A stretch of 64,000 bases of DNA from Spirochaetia bacterium (GTDB taxonomy: Bacteria > Spirochaetota > Spirochaetia > Sphaerochaetales > Sphaerochaetaceae): the NCBI GenBank assembly GCA_022482625.1, contig JAKVOU010000001.1, positions 620,001-684,000 on the forward strand, in the 5' to 3' direction. The notes beneath the pieces are model-generated. The model was given only the letters and a program-made list of their open reading frames with translations, was not told the DNA's origin and did no database searches. Shown piece by piece: positions 25,569 to 39,438 of this stretch (position 1 is the first letter of the stretch; each line of letters opens with the position of its first letter). The position numbers and the translations under genes are program-made.

Positions 25569-25597
25569 ATCCTAAGACAAAGTTCACATATTGGCAA
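25569..25597 (-). promoter_or_regulatory. Promoter of the mraZ-pfkB operon
   Basis: TTGCCA, a 17-base spacer and TAGGAT lie about 50 bases upstream of the mraZ start, upstream of the candidate MraZ boxes. This is the only good sigma-70-like promoter found for the next 16 kb of minus-strand genes. Confidence 0.6.
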
Positions 25598-25757
25598 GTA
25601 TTTTCTTGTAGAGACCGATAATTTACAGAATTTTTAGATATTATAACTAAACATATAATAAGTTTATCGATGCTTATGAGAATTCCAACAAAACATTGGC
25701 TGGAAAAAATGAAAGAAAGACAATACAGGTATCCTACAGGATCAAAATCTTCTGCAT

Positions 25758-25786
25758 AAAAAAAAACTGCATCAGGACGATGCAGC
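25758..25786 (-). terminator. Intrinsic terminator after the GH57/DUF4912 operon
   Basis: CTGCATC, a five-base loop and GATGCAG are followed on the minus strand by a run of nine T. It lies about 25 bases past the GH57 branching-enzyme stop and separates that operon from mraZ. Confidence 0.85.
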
Positions 25787-25812
25787 TCCATTACAACCTA
25801 GCCTTCAGCCGG

Positions 25813-27420
25813 TCATATCAGTTTCTCAAAAAGTTCCTGGTTGAATATATTATAGTTGATTGACGGGAATATGTTGTCTCTGTCTTCACACTTTACCAAC
25901 CATTCCGTATTGACGGCATTCTTGCACATGTTTTCATACACCAGATTGAAATTCTGCAGATGATCCTCAAGTTGGTTCTTTGCAAAATCAATATTATTAT
26001 GGTTATAGAACAGATAAGCCCAGTCACTGCTCATGGCAAGCAACAGCTCCCGCGTCGCCTGGTCAAGGAACCTCTTCTTCAGGCTCTGCTGGGAAGGGAA
26101 CCTATCCGCAAGTTCTATCATCCGTTCAATTCCCTTGTGGATATGCCGATACGCCCATGCATAGGAACCATCCAGCCAGACCTGCGCAAAACCACCTGCA
26201 CCCCAAGATGAGAATGCTGGTCGGATTTTCTGAAGCCGAGGCTCCAAGGCAAGTTCCTGGCTAGGAGTCGTCAGTTCCACCGGAGAATCCATCTGACAGG
26301 ATTTCGTAAGGAACGTTTCAAGCCAGTCAATACCTTCGAACCACCAATGCCCGAACAGTTCCGCATCAAAACAAAGAGTAATCAAGGGATCTTTTCCATC
26401 CAGATTCGGACGAACCCGCCTCCCCTTCATCATCAGGTTATACAGGAAGTTGGAAGCATGTTCTTCTACTTTTGCCTTTGCCTTGGCAGGATCATAGAAG
26501 ACCTTGTCCGCACCTTTCCCTGTAATCGCCCAATATTTGAAACCGGTAAACACCCTCACATCAGGCTCATGGATGAATGGCCGGATATAATCAAGGTCAA
26601 GGTCATAGCCGATATCCCTGTAGAATTCCCGATAGGCAGGGTCACTGGGATAGCCTTCATCGGACCAGACAAGACTGGTCAGCTGGTAGTCCCTGGGGAA
26701 TACCGCAATGTCATTTTCACTATATACAGGCCTGAACACCCCTGTATCACATCTGTCCGGTGAAAAAAGAATCGATTGGCTGGCAGCTGGGAAATATCTG
26801 ATCCCATGTCTGCTAAGCAATTTGTCAAGGCCCGGATAATATCCGCATTCCGGCAACCAGAATCCCTGTGGTTTCTGTCCGAACGCCTCATGGAATGTCT
26901 GGATACCAAGCATGATCTGCGCATTTACGGCAATCGGATACTCCTGATACAGGGGAAGAAAAGCATTGGTTGCTGCAGAAGTAATCAACTCAAGATAACC
27001 GCTCAGCATCAGGTCCTTGAAACCAGTCAGGATGTTCCTGTCGTATAGCTTGTCAAAATCTTCCAGGTTCTGTCTGATGTTTTCCAAATAATATTGAGCC
27101 ATCTGCAGGGCCTGTGGCTGCTGCTTGGAACAACGTTCAACTTCCAGTTCCCCCAACTGTCTGTGAAGTTCAAGATATCCTATGAACCGTTCCTGCAGGA
27201 GAGTATCCTGAAGCATGGTAATCAGTGTCGGAGAAAGACAGATCGTAAGCCGATAGTTTACGCCTTTGCTCCGTAAGGAATTCAGCATCCTCAGCAATGG
27301 AAGGTAACTTTCATTGATCGATTCAAAAAGCCAATCCTCTTCAAGGAACCTCTTGTATTCCGGATGCCTTACAAAAGGCATATGGGCATGCAATATCAAA
27401 TTGACATTGTTCTTTGGCAT
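25813..27420 (-). CDS. GH57 family 1,4-alpha-glucan branching enzyme (DUF1957 type)
   Basis: This is probably a cytoplasmic glycogen-branching enzyme of the archaeal/thermophile GH57 type rather than GH13 GlgB. It has 535 residues. The N-terminal NLILHAHMPFVRH is the first conserved GH57 segment, the nucleophile is Glu191 in WLPECGY, and the acid/base is Asp352 in CFDAELFGHWWFEG. The C-terminal third is helical and includes SSWGAGGFAQVWLDG, typical of DUF1957 branching enzymes. It overlaps the upstream DUF4912 gene by one base (TGATG), so they are translated together. A divergent GH57 gene lies just beyond. Substrate specificity (branching versus 4-alpha-glucanotransferase) is inferred from overall form. 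Confidence 0.82.
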   Translation of the reverse strand: MPKNNVNLILHAHMPFVRHPEYKRFLEEDWLFESINESYLPLLRMLNSLRSKGVNYRLTICLSPTLITMLQDTLLQERFIGYLELHRQLGELEVERCSKQQPQALQMAQYYLENIRQNLEDFDKLYDRNILTGFKDLMLSGYLELITSAATNAFLPLYQEYPIAVNAQIMLGIQTFHEAFGQKPQGFWLPECGYYPGLDKLLSRHGIRYFPAASQSILFSPDRCDTGVFRPVYSENDIAVFPRDYQLTSLVWSDEGYPSDPAYREFYRDIGYDLDLDYIRPFIHEPDVRVFTGFKYWAITGKGADKVFYDPAKAKAKVEEHASNFLYNLMMKGRRVRPNLDGKDPLITLCFDAELFGHWWFEGIDWLETFLTKSCQMDSPVELTTPSQELALEPRLQKIRPAFSSWGAGGFAQVWLDGSYAWAYRHIHKGIERMIELADRFPSQQSLKKRFLDQATRELLLAMSSDWAYLFYNHNNIDFAKNQLEDHLQNFNLVYENMCKNAVNTEWLVKCEDRDNIFPSINYNIFNQELFEKLI

Positions 27421-28157
27421 CAGTCCGTTTCTCCTTGGGAGAGCATCTTGAAAAGAGGCTCGACCACAACCGTATCCTTGAATTTACCGCTTTTTGTCAC
27501 AATAGATGAAAACAACCCATTGAACAACATGGGATTGTCCGCCAATTCATCAAGATGCCTATACCAATATGGCATATCGACTTTCACTCCCATGCTCTGT
27601 GCCAAGGCAATCATCCTTCCCTTGCTGTTCCGGCAACATAGGGCAACCTGGTAGGCACAGCCCAGCTGGGGCAGGTTGACATACCATGTCGTATCCGTCT
27701 TGTCTACTTCTACTTCAAAGATTGAATTCCTCTCTGTTTCACAATCCGTTGCCGTCACACGGAGAAAAAAATGTTCTTGGTAGGTAGCATCCAATTCAAG
27801 GAGCCGGTTCATCGTCCGGGGAGCAACAGACCAATATACATATGCCCATTGGGGATCCCGAAGCATGATATGTATCGATGTTTCCTTGTATAATTCCGGC
27901 AGTTCGCTCACGCCGGGCATCTTTTGATTTTCTCCATGACCGGGACAATCGGAAAGGGCACTGATGTAGCGTTGTCCTCCATGGAGGGAAACCGCACCTG
28001 TATGCCGCTGAAAACCTGCTTCCGAAGTTTCCAAGAGTTCAAGCAAGGAATCGGTCAGCTCGTTCCTGTTCATCGAATCGACATCTTCCAGCCCTTCTTG
28101 CTGAGCCAGATTCCTCAATTCAACCAGAGACAAAGAATCAATGTCCGCCAGTATCAT
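27420..28157 (-). CDS. DUF4912 domain protein
   Basis: This 245-residue protein has no known biochemical role. Residues 1-45 form a SAP/Rho-N-like helical motif (SLVELRNLAQQEGLED). The stretch from about 90 to 200 is the DUF4912 domain, with the characteristic IHIMLRDPQWAYVYWSV and later PYWYRHLD. DUF4912 proteins are often encoded just before a GH57 branching enzyme, as here. This suggests a part in alpha-glucan metabolism, perhaps glucan binding or enzyme regulation. The stop overlaps the branching-enzyme start by one base. Its own start lies about 170 bases from the divergent GH57 gene, leaving a compact shared promoter region. Confidence 0.75.
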   Translation of the reverse strand: MILADIDSLSLVELRNLAQQEGLEDVDSMNRNELTDSLLELLETSEAGFQRHTGAVSLHGGQRYISALSDCPGHGENQKMPGVSELPELYKETSIHIMLRDPQWAYVYWSVAPRTMNRLLELDATYQEHFFLRVTATDCETERNSIFEVEVDKTDTTWYVNLPQLGCAYQVALCCRNSKGRMIALAQSMGVKVDMPYWYRHLDELADNPMLFNGLFSSIVTKSGKFKDTVVVEPLFKMLSQGETD

Positions 28158-28295
28158 GCAATAAACCCCTTTCTAATGATAACGGATTCAATGTTAAGGG
28201 AAAGGCTGGTTTTGGTCAACCATACAGACAAGGATGCAAAAGGCCCTATTGCGGCAACATCTGCAACAAAATGCAAATATTGCAAGAAAAGAGTA

Positions 28296-28324
28296 GTGAT
28301 ACTCAGCTTTGTTTCTGGTATCAT
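28296..28324 (+). promoter_or_regulatory. Possible promoter immediately before the second GH57 gene
   Basis: GTGATA, 17 bases, TATCAT, with an extended TGG ahead of the -10 box. The -10 box ends six bases before the chosen ATG and no Shine-Dalgarno sequence is present, so the message could be leaderless. The -35 match is only four of six. Confidence 0.35.
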
Positions 28325-28330
28325 GCAATC

Positions 28331-30655
28331 ATGGAACCCATAGAAAAAACAGCTCTGATCCTTCATGGTCATTTTTATCAGCCGCCTCGGGAAAATCCTC
28401 TGACAGGGATCATCCCCAAGCAGCCTTCGGCAAAACCGTTTCCTGATTGGAATGAACATATCTTCAGTCAGTGTTATGCAGCCAATACGAATTCCCGCTA
28501 TCTTGACGGAAACGGAAGAATCCTTTCGATCACCAATAACTTTGAATATATATCATATAATTTCGGCCCGACGCTTCTTACATGGATAAAGGCAAACCAT
28601 CCCGGTACCTACGAAAAGATCATCGAAGCAGACAGATCCAGCATACTTCGGCTGGGTCACGGCAATGCAATGGCCCAAGGATTCAACCATACGATCCTAC
28701 CGCTGGACAGCCCAAGGGCAGCCAGACACCAGATCCTTTGGGGGCTTGAGGATTTTTCCTCACGTTTCGGACGGGAAGCAGAAGGCATGTGGTTGCCAGA
28801 AGCTGCAATCAATCCGGATATCATAGACCTGCTTGTAGCATCAGGGATCAAGTTCGTCATCCTTTCTCCATGGCAATGCAAAAGCATAGAGACCGAACCA
28901 GGCAAGATGGTGGACCTGGAAGGAAAACCAGCTCCCTATGACAAGCCGTATATCCTGACAGGAACGAAAGGAAACACCATCAGTGCCTTCTTCTATAATC
29001 CGCAATTGGCTGACGGCATCAGCTTCGGACATCTGCTTCGGGATGCAGACAACCTCTATCAGACCCTTGAAACCATCAAGCAGCAGGACGGACCGGCGCT
29101 CATCCATACGGCGACGGACGGAGAAATCTATGGACATCATGAACCGTTCGGAGATATGGCATTGGCTGCTTTGATCAGAAAAGTAAACGAAAGAGAAGAT
29201 TTCACCTTCACCAATTACGCTACATTCCTCGAAGGACATCCTGCAGTCCTGCATGCCCAGCTGCACCCAGGGGAAGAAAACAAAGGTACAAGCTGGTCAT
29301 GCTCCCATGGAGTCAGCAGGTGGTACAAGGACTGCGGATGCCATACAGGAGGCGAAGAAGGATGGAACCAGAAGTGGCGTACGCCACTTCGTGATGCACT
29401 GCAGCATAATGCCGACAGGCTGGTAACAATCTTTGATACCCGCGTGGGAGAAATATTCGATGGGCAGCTGCCTCCGGACCGACTGCTTGACCTTTATGGT
29501 GAAGTTGCCGGCCAGGCACTTTCGATGGAAGATTTTCTCAGCGGGCTTGCGACAGATTATCCTCAGGCACAGGACAACAGGGCTGAGCTGGCGTCCTTGC
29601 TGGAAGGAATAAAGAACAAGCACTTCTCATTCACATCCTGCGGATGGTTCTTCAATGACCTTGCAGGTCTTGAACCCAAACAGAACATTGCCTATGCGCT
29701 CTATGCGATCAGCCTGTTCCAGCGTTTCAGCCAGACAAGCCTCCTTTCGCCCTTCCTCAGGGAACTGAAGCAGGCAAAATGCAACAGGAAGATTGACGGA
29801 GACGGCATGGTGATTGCACAGGAAGAACTGAATGCGCTTCCCGGAGAAGTCGAAGCAACTTTGTTTTTTATCCTGAACCGACGGATTGCGGAACCACAGT
29901 TCATCACGGCCACCTATGGCAGGTTCAAGTTGCTCAGCTACAGCTATGGTGATGATTTCCCTGAACTGGAGCTCTATGATACCATTTCCTTACGTGATTT
30001 CAACATATCGACCATCATCGGCGAGGGAGAAGAATATTCAAGCTTTGAATTCTATATTGCTGTCAAAGACAAGGCTGACAACCATGTCATGCGCTATTCT
30101 GTGAATAATTCCAATATTCCCCCGAGGATGCTGGACCAGGCCTATACATGGATCGAGCATTCACTGAGCATTGTAGGCGACGATGAGCTTATGCAGATTG
30201 CCCGTGACATAGATCACTATTCGATGCTCTCAAAGAATTCCAAGTACCTGCCGATGGCAACGCTGTTCATAGAGAACATCGGTACTTGCCTGAGAGCATT
30301 GAGAAGCCTTTTCATCACCCCCAATACCCTTCCTTGGGATAAAAAGGAAGAAAGCATACACCAACTCATCGGGTTCATCAAGAAACAGGGACGACGCAGT
30401 GAAATCGAAACAATCAACGGCATATTTACCGAAGAAATAAACCGGCTGGCACTGCAGGTCCAGGAAAATGGACTTGACAAAAGCAATGTCACCTACCTCA
30501 TCGGCTTCCTTGCGTTGACCAAGAATGAACAGCTGGACATCGACATGAAGAATCTCCAGAACAGCTGCTACCCATTTGTCACCGGTAAGAATCCTCTTCC
30601 AGATGAATGCAAGGATGATTTTGCCCAACTGAAGACATTGCTTGATTTTGCATAG
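28331..30655 (+). CDS. GH57 alpha-amylase/glucanotransferase family protein with DUF3536-like C-terminus
   Basis: This is a 774-residue glycoside hydrolase of family 57, cytoplasmic (no signal peptide). The N-terminal ALILHGHFYQPPREN is the family's first conserved region, HGNAMAQGFNHTILPL follows, the nucleophile is Glu157 in WLPEAA, and the acid/base is probably Asp263 in TATDGEIYGHH. The region after about residue 430 resembles the DUF3536 extension. The length fits this GH57 subgroup, which is usually called alpha-amylase/alpha-mannosidase without firm biochemistry. The chosen ATG places the first conserved motif close to the N-terminus; an upstream in-frame ATG 60 bases earlier also lacks a ribosome site. 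It is divergent from the DUF4912/GH57 operon and convergent with recN. Confidence 0.8.
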   Translation: MEPIEKTALILHGHFYQPPRENPLTGIIPKQPSAKPFPDWNEHIFSQCYAANTNSRYLDGNGRILSITNNFEYISYNFGPTLLTWIKANHPGTYEKIIEADRSSILRLGHGNAMAQGFNHTILPLDSPRAARHQILWGLEDFSSRFGREAEGMWLPEAAINPDIIDLLVASGIKFVILSPWQCKSIETEPGKMVDLEGKPAPYDKPYILTGTKGNTISAFFYNPQLADGISFGHLLRDADNLYQTLETIKQQDGPALIHTATDGEIYGHHEPFGDMALAALIRKVNEREDFTFTNYATFLEGHPAVLHAQLHPGEENKGTSWSCSHGVSRWYKDCGCHTGGEEGWNQKWRTPLRDALQHNADRLVTIFDTRVGEIFDGQLPPDRLLDLYGEVAGQALSMEDFLSGLATDYPQAQDNRAELASLLEGIKNKHFSFTSCGWFFNDLAGLEPKQNIAYALYAISLFQRFSQTSLLSPFLRELKQAKCNRKIDGDGMVIAQEELNALPGEVEATLFFILNRRIAEPQFITATYGRFKLLSYSYGDDFPELELYDTISLRDFNISTIIGEGEEYSSFEFYIAVKDKADNHVMRYSVNNSNIPPRMLDQAYTWIEHSLSIVGDDELMQIARDIDHYSMLSKNSKYLPMATLFIENIGTCLRALRSLFITPNTLPWDKKEESIHQLIGFIKKQGRRSEIETINGIFTEEINRLALQVQENGLDKSNVTYLIGFLALTKNEQLDIDMKNLQNSCYPFVTGKNPLPDECKDDFAQLKTLLDFA

Positions 30656-30668
30656 GATGCAGGAACAG

Positions 30669-30720
30669 ATATCGGACAGATGGCATTTTGCCATAAGAAA
30701 CTGTCCGATATTTATATTTT
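30669..30720. terminator. Bidirectional terminator between GH57 and recN
   Basis: An 11-base perfect stem (ATATCGGACAG with its complement) encloses a second small stem, ATGGC/GCCAT. It is followed by a T-rich stretch on the plus side and lies between two convergent genes. Confidence 0.7.
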
Positions 30721-30802
30721 CAATATAATAAAGAAACAATTACAATATAATTATATAATAAAAACACTTATAAACATGCAGTTAAATACTATATAATCGA
30801 TA

Positions 30803-32458
30803 TCAGTCAAGCAACTCCTTTGCATGCTCAAGCGATACTTTGCTGTTTGAATCACCTGAAAGCATCCTGGCTATTTCCTTTATCCGGGCTTCACCGGTCA
30901 CCGGTACGACAAGGGAATAACTCATGCTGTCGCGGACTTCCTTGTGCACGACAAGCTGACTGTCAGCCTTGCTGGCTATCGAAGCAAGATGTGTAATTGC
31001 CAAAATCTGGGAAGAAAGGGAAAGATGTTTGAGTTCCTTTGCAACATTTGAGGCAACGACACCTCCTATCCCAGCATCGACTTCATCGAACCAGAGGGTT
31101 GCAACGGGATCTTTCTCCCGTAGCGTCGCCTTTATCGCAAGCATTACCCTGGAAAGTTCGCCACCGCTGGCGATTTCAGCCAAAGGCCGTATCTCGAGTC
31201 CCGGATTCGCGCAGAACATGAAGCTGACTCTTTCACTTCCCTTGTCATACATCCCGCAAGGTTCAAGCTGTATCGAAAGAACGGCATGGGGCATACCAAG
31301 ACCATGGAGTACTGAAACAATTTCCTTGCCTAGGGCAAGGGAACCCCTTTTTCTTTTTTCAGAAAGCTTGCGCCCTGCTTCGGCGCAGGCGGATGTCGAA
31401 GATGCAATTCTTTTGTCCAAGTCTGCAAGATCCGTCTCACCGCTCGTCAGGGAATCCACTTTTGACCTTGTTTCATCACGAAAGGACAGTACCTGTGACA
31501 ATGTAGGTCCATACTTTCTCATCAATCGTTGCAATTGGGCCAGCCGGGACTGCATATCATCGAGTTCTTCCTGGCTGTAGGTCATATGGGTCAGATAATC
31601 CCTGAGACTTTCATAGATATCCTCACACTCAATCTGCACGCTGCTGAGCCGGGTTGCATAGCTGGAAAGCCCACTATCATGTCCGGCAGCCTTCTCAAGG
31701 CAATCCGAGCCTTGTCCAAGCTCACTGAGGATACCGCCACCTTCATAGGACCGGAGCAACTCGACCGTCTGCTGCAGGTTGTCATGTATGTTCTCAAACT
31801 GACTCGACCGATGGATTGCATCGGCAAGCTGTTCATCCTCACCTTCCTTAGGCGCAATGCGATCAATTTCCTGAAGGGCAAAACCAAGATAATCTTCTTC
31901 CTTCTTGCCTTCTGCCATCAACCTGATCTTTTCTTCACGTTCCGCCACAAGCCGGGAATGCTCCGTAAAGCAGGCCTGATAGGCAGACAGCTCTTTCCCA
32001 TCATCCGCATAGCTGTCAACAAGCTGGAGCTGTTTCTCTTCCTTCAGCAGGGACTGATGGGCATGTTGGGCAGATATATCGACCAGATGCGAGGTAATCT
32101 GCAGCAGATCACTCCGGTTCACCGGGGTATTGTTGATATAGCTCAATGTCCGCCCGTTTGATTTCAGGACACGGCGAATGATCAACTGGTCATCCTCAGC
32201 AGGCAAATTGAGAGACTGGAGCAATTGGTTGACACTTGACTGTTGCTCAAGGACAAACAATCCGCAGACACTTGCACTTTCACAGCCGACACGGATCGAT
32301 GAGACATCGCCCTTGCTGCCAAGCAGCAGGGAAACAGCTGAGAGCATGATGGACTTTCCTGCTCCTGTCTCTCCCGTTATGGCCGTAAAGCCCTTGACAA
32401 ATTCTATATGTGCATCTTCAATCAATGCATAGTCATGTATGTCCAAGGTCTCAAGCAT
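30803..32458 (-). CDS. recN: DNA repair protein RecN
   Basis: This SMC-like ATPase of double-strand break repair has 551 residues. The N-terminal ETLDIHDYALIEDAHIEF and Walker A GETGAGKSIM begin the head. A long central coiled coil spans roughly 150-370, and the C-terminal half-head holds the signature IASGGELSRVMLAIK and Walker B WFDEVDAGIGG. The length matches the family. Its start overlaps the nadK stop by eight bases; nadK-recN adjacency is common in bacteria. It is the last gene of the degT-nadK-recN operon. Frame and motifs are intact. Confidence 0.95.
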   Translation of the reverse strand: MLETLDIHDYALIEDAHIEFVKGFTAITGETGAGKSIMLSAVSLLLGSKGDVSSIRVGCESASVCGLFVLEQQSSVNQLLQSLNLPAEDDQLIIRRVLKSNGRTLSYINNTPVNRSDLLQITSHLVDISAQHAHQSLLKEEKQLQLVDSYADDGKELSAYQACFTEHSRLVAEREEKIRLMAEGKKEEDYLGFALQEIDRIAPKEGEDEQLADAIHRSSQFENIHDNLQQTVELLRSYEGGGILSELGQGSDCLEKAAGHDSGLSSYATRLSSVQIECEDIYESLRDYLTHMTYSQEELDDMQSRLAQLQRLMRKYGPTLSQVLSFRDETRSKVDSLTSGETDLADLDKRIASSTSACAEAGRKLSEKRKRGSLALGKEIVSVLHGLGMPHAVLSIQLEPCGMYDKGSERVSFMFCANPGLEIRPLAEIASGGELSRVMLAIKATLREKDPVATLWFDEVDAGIGGVVASNVAKELKHLSLSSQILAITHLASIASKADSQLVVHKEVRDSMSYSLVVPVTGEARIKEIARMLSGDSNSKVSLEHAKELLD

Positions 32459-33320
32459 GGGTTATTCCTCCTCCCGACCAATGCAGCTTGTCCCTGATGA
32501 TATCAAAGCCTGTACGTTTAGCCGGAGTAATAAGCAGGGCCTTGCTCCGGGATTTTTCAATTTCAATCTCATCACCTTCTTCCAAATTGAAATTGACCTG
32601 TCCATCCAATGATACCATCAAGTCCGTACGTTGGTTGGAAAGGACGTTGACACAGACGCTGGAATCGCCGGAAACGACCAGCGGCCGGTTGGAAAGGGTA
32701 AACGGACAGATTGGCGTGATGATCAAAGCTGAAAGGTTCACATCGACAATCGGTCCACCAGCAGCAAGGTTATAGCCAGTGCTTCCTGTCGGCGTAGCAA
32801 CTATCATCCCATCAGCACGGAAGGAACCTATGCAGGTATCGTCTACGCACATACCAAGGCTCACTACCTTGGTAATGCCATAGGAACCGACAGCGACTTC
32901 ATTGAGAGCCGTACCATTGAAAATGGTCTTTCCCTCCCTCACGACATTGGCTTTTATCGTAAGCCTGCGATGGATTGCGTAGCCGGTATCGTTGCCTTCA
33001 AGGTAGCTGTCAAGCACTGGTCGCCATTCTGATGCAGAAATTTCTGTTATATAGCCGAAGGTCCCGATGTTGACTGCCATTATCGGAATACCAAGATCCT
33101 GCAGGTACCTTACGCAATATAGGACGGTACCGTCTCCTCCAAGGGAAATGACCAGATCGGTCTGGCTAGGGCATTCAAGGACTTCATAGCCTTCGAAAGT
33201 CTTGAATACCATGCACGGGATCGAAATAGAGTGCAGGTAAACAGAAATCTCCTGTGCCACAGCCTTGACCTGTTCTTTTTTCCAATTGGCGACAATTACG
33301 ATATATCTGGGTTTTTTCAA
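32451..33320 (-). CDS. nadK: NAD kinase
   Basis: This enzyme phosphorylates NAD to NADP in the cytoplasm. It has 289 residues with the family motifs in order: LGGDGTVLYCVRYL (GGDGT catalytic loop), NIGTFGYITEIS, ALNEVAVGSYG (NE/D motif), and FRADGMIVATPTGSTGYNLAAGGPIV. The length is typical. It lies ten bases after the DegT-like gene and overlaps recN by eight bases. Confidence 0.95.
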   Translation of the reverse strand: MKKPRYIVIVANWKKEQVKAVAQEISVYLHSISIPCMVFKTFEGYEVLECPSQTDLVISLGGDGTVLYCVRYLQDLGIPIMAVNIGTFGYITEISASEWRPVLDSYLEGNDTGYAIHRRLTIKANVVREGKTIFNGTALNEVAVGSYGITKVVSLGMCVDDTCIGSFRADGMIVATPTGSTGYNLAAGGPIVDVNLSALIITPICPFTLSNRPLVVSGDSSVCVNVLSNQRTDLMVSLDGQVNFNLEEGDEIEIEKSRSKALLITPAKRTGFDIIRDKLHWSGGGITHA

Positions 33321-33330
33321 TATGCACTCC

Positions 33331-34368
33331 TTACGGCAAATGAGAAATCACTTTTATCAGTGTATCAACTTCGCTTCCTTTCAGAAATGGATAAAGGGGA
33401 AAAGATACAGCACGGAGAAGCGCAGGCATTGCCTGAGGGAAAAGGGCATGCTTATCCTTTACCGCCGCTCCCAGTGATTTGTCAAACATTTTTCTGCAGG
33501 AAACATGATATTTCTCTGCAAATTTGATTACATCCTCGCTTTTGGAATCCAAGACAACGGGAAAATTCCAACCATTGGTATCAAAATCAAGGCTCCCGTT
33601 GCCAAACGGTTTATGGTCAGTTTTCAAAAGTGCATCATGAAACAGCCGATAAAGTTCCCTTCTGCGTTCCAGCTGTGCATCAAGGGTAGACAGCTGTACG
33701 ATACCTAACGCCGCATTCATATCAGGAAGCTCTTCCCAAGGTTCGGTGCCACAAAACCAATCATGGATCGGTTTTTTCCAGCTTTCTTCCTTATAGAGAA
33801 TTGCGGCCCCTCCTCCGCAGGAAAGTATGTGCTGCTCTTCAAATGCACAGATGACTATGTCACCGATGCTCCCAGCTGTAAGCCCATCATAGGAAGAAGC
33901 AAGACTCTCCCTAATATCCTCAATGACAGGAATCCCAAGGCTATGGTAGCTTTCCTCGGAAGGAATCTGAGAATATGGCTCATCAACCAATAATACGGCA
34001 TCATTTTCCTTGGAAAGTGCATCCAAGGCACTTGAAGTTGACAGGCAGCCATTTTCCCGGTTGATATCACAGAGTACCAATTTTGCACCCAACCGTCTTG
34101 CGGCAATACCGTATACAGCAGGGGAAAGGACAGAAGTCAAGATGGCAGATCCTTCATGGACCCCACAGACTGACAGTGCAGCCAGCAACGCCTGGAAATA
34201 ACTCCGCAGTGCCATACCACCCTTCATGTCCAAGCGGGTACATAGCAGGGATAAAAATTCCTTTTTCCTTTCTCCTGGACCTATCCGTTCATCGACCATG
34301 GTCTGCAGGACTGCCTGCATATCTTTGCGCCGTAACGTAGGCTTTACAAATTGGATTAACTGTGCCAC
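33331..34368 (-). CDS. DegT/DnrJ/EryC1-fold protein lacking the PLP lysine
   Basis: This is a 345-residue fold-type I, aminotransferase-like protein of the DegT family. The fold shows in GIPVIEDIRESLASSYDG, which contains the Asp that contacts the PLP ring nitrogen, and in the segment VICAFEEQHILSCGGGAAIL. In canonical members this segment reads SF..tK.l..gEGG and carries the lysine that forms the internal aldimine; here that position is His. A Lys-to-His exchange is known in the dehydratase ColD, but the neighbourhood here has no sugar-nucleotide genes. The function is therefore open. A GTG start six bases after AGAGG was preferred to the TTG five codons upstream. TATACT at 34385-34390 is a probable -10 box. 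First gene of the nadK-recN operon. Confidence 0.7.
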   Translation of the reverse strand: MAQLIQFVKPTLRRKDMQAVLQTMVDERIGPGERKKEFLSLLCTRLDMKGGMALRSYFQALLAALSVCGVHEGSAILTSVLSPAVYGIAARRLGAKLVLCDINRENGCLSTSSALDALSKENDAVLLVDEPYSQIPSEESYHSLGIPVIEDIRESLASSYDGLTAGSIGDIVICAFEEQHILSCGGGAAILYKEESWKKPIHDWFCGTEPWEELPDMNAALGIVQLSTLDAQLERRRELYRLFHDALLKTDHKPFGNGSLDFDTNGWNFPVVLDSKSEDVIKFAEKYHVSCRKMFDKSLGAAVKDKHALFPQAMPALLRAVSFPLYPFLKGSEVDTLIKVISHLP

Positions 34369-34457
34369 ATCATACCTCTGCAATAGTATATGCGATTTTA
34401 TTCATTTTTTCCATTAGATTCTGCAGCGATACTGCCGATAGGTATACCCGAAAGGGC

Positions 34458-34480
34458 AAAAAAAAAGACCCGAAGGGCCA
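34458..34480 (-). terminator. Terminator of the rRNA operon
   Basis: On the minus strand GGCCC, a three-base UUC loop and GGGTC are followed by nine T, about 20 bases after the 5S gene. It is also close to the DegT promoter region. Confidence 0.8.
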
Positions 34481-34499
34481 TGGAAGGGAAAAAGAAAGG

Positions 34500-34613
<114 letters not shown>

Positions 34614-34687
34614 CGGCCAACGCCCAGGGGCACCAGGAGAGTCCCTGGTACACCCGGCCTTGGCCCTGCGGGGGACCGCAACGACAA

Positions 34688-37638
<2,951 letters not shown>

Positions 37639-37691
37639 TTGTCCTTGCTGTCCCTTCGCTCTAAACTTCATAACAAAGATCATCATCCCAC

Positions 37692-37765
37692 TGGAGGCAG
37701 GGGGACTCGAACCCCCGACCCTCGGCTTGCAAAGCCGATGCTCTAGCCAGCTGAGCCATGCCCCC
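37692..37765 (-). tRNA. tRNA-Ala (TGC)
   Basis: A complete cloverleaf lies in the 16S-23S spacer: acceptor GGGGGCA with TGCCTCC, D arm GCTCAGCTGGCTAGAGC, anticodon loop TTTGCAA giving TGC, T loop GTTCGAGTC, discriminator A. CCA is not encoded. A single Ala tRNA in the spacer is a common arrangement. Confidence 0.96.
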
Positions 37766-37886
37766 GGCTCTGCCTCAGGGAAGACGGGAAACGGAAGGAA
37801 GCCCCGGGGGACCCCCTGGAAAAGGACCACCATGCATTCCGGGGCACGCCGCCTGTGAGCGGGGCGCGCCCCATGCCTTTCTTTGC

Positions 37887-39433
<1,547 letters not shown>

Positions 39434-39438
39434 ATATC

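Noticed and set aside
25519-25791. Extended 241-codon form of mraZ
   Set aside because: The extra codons cover the promoter, operator boxes and upstream terminator; the family starts at MDTGTY behind GAGGGAG.
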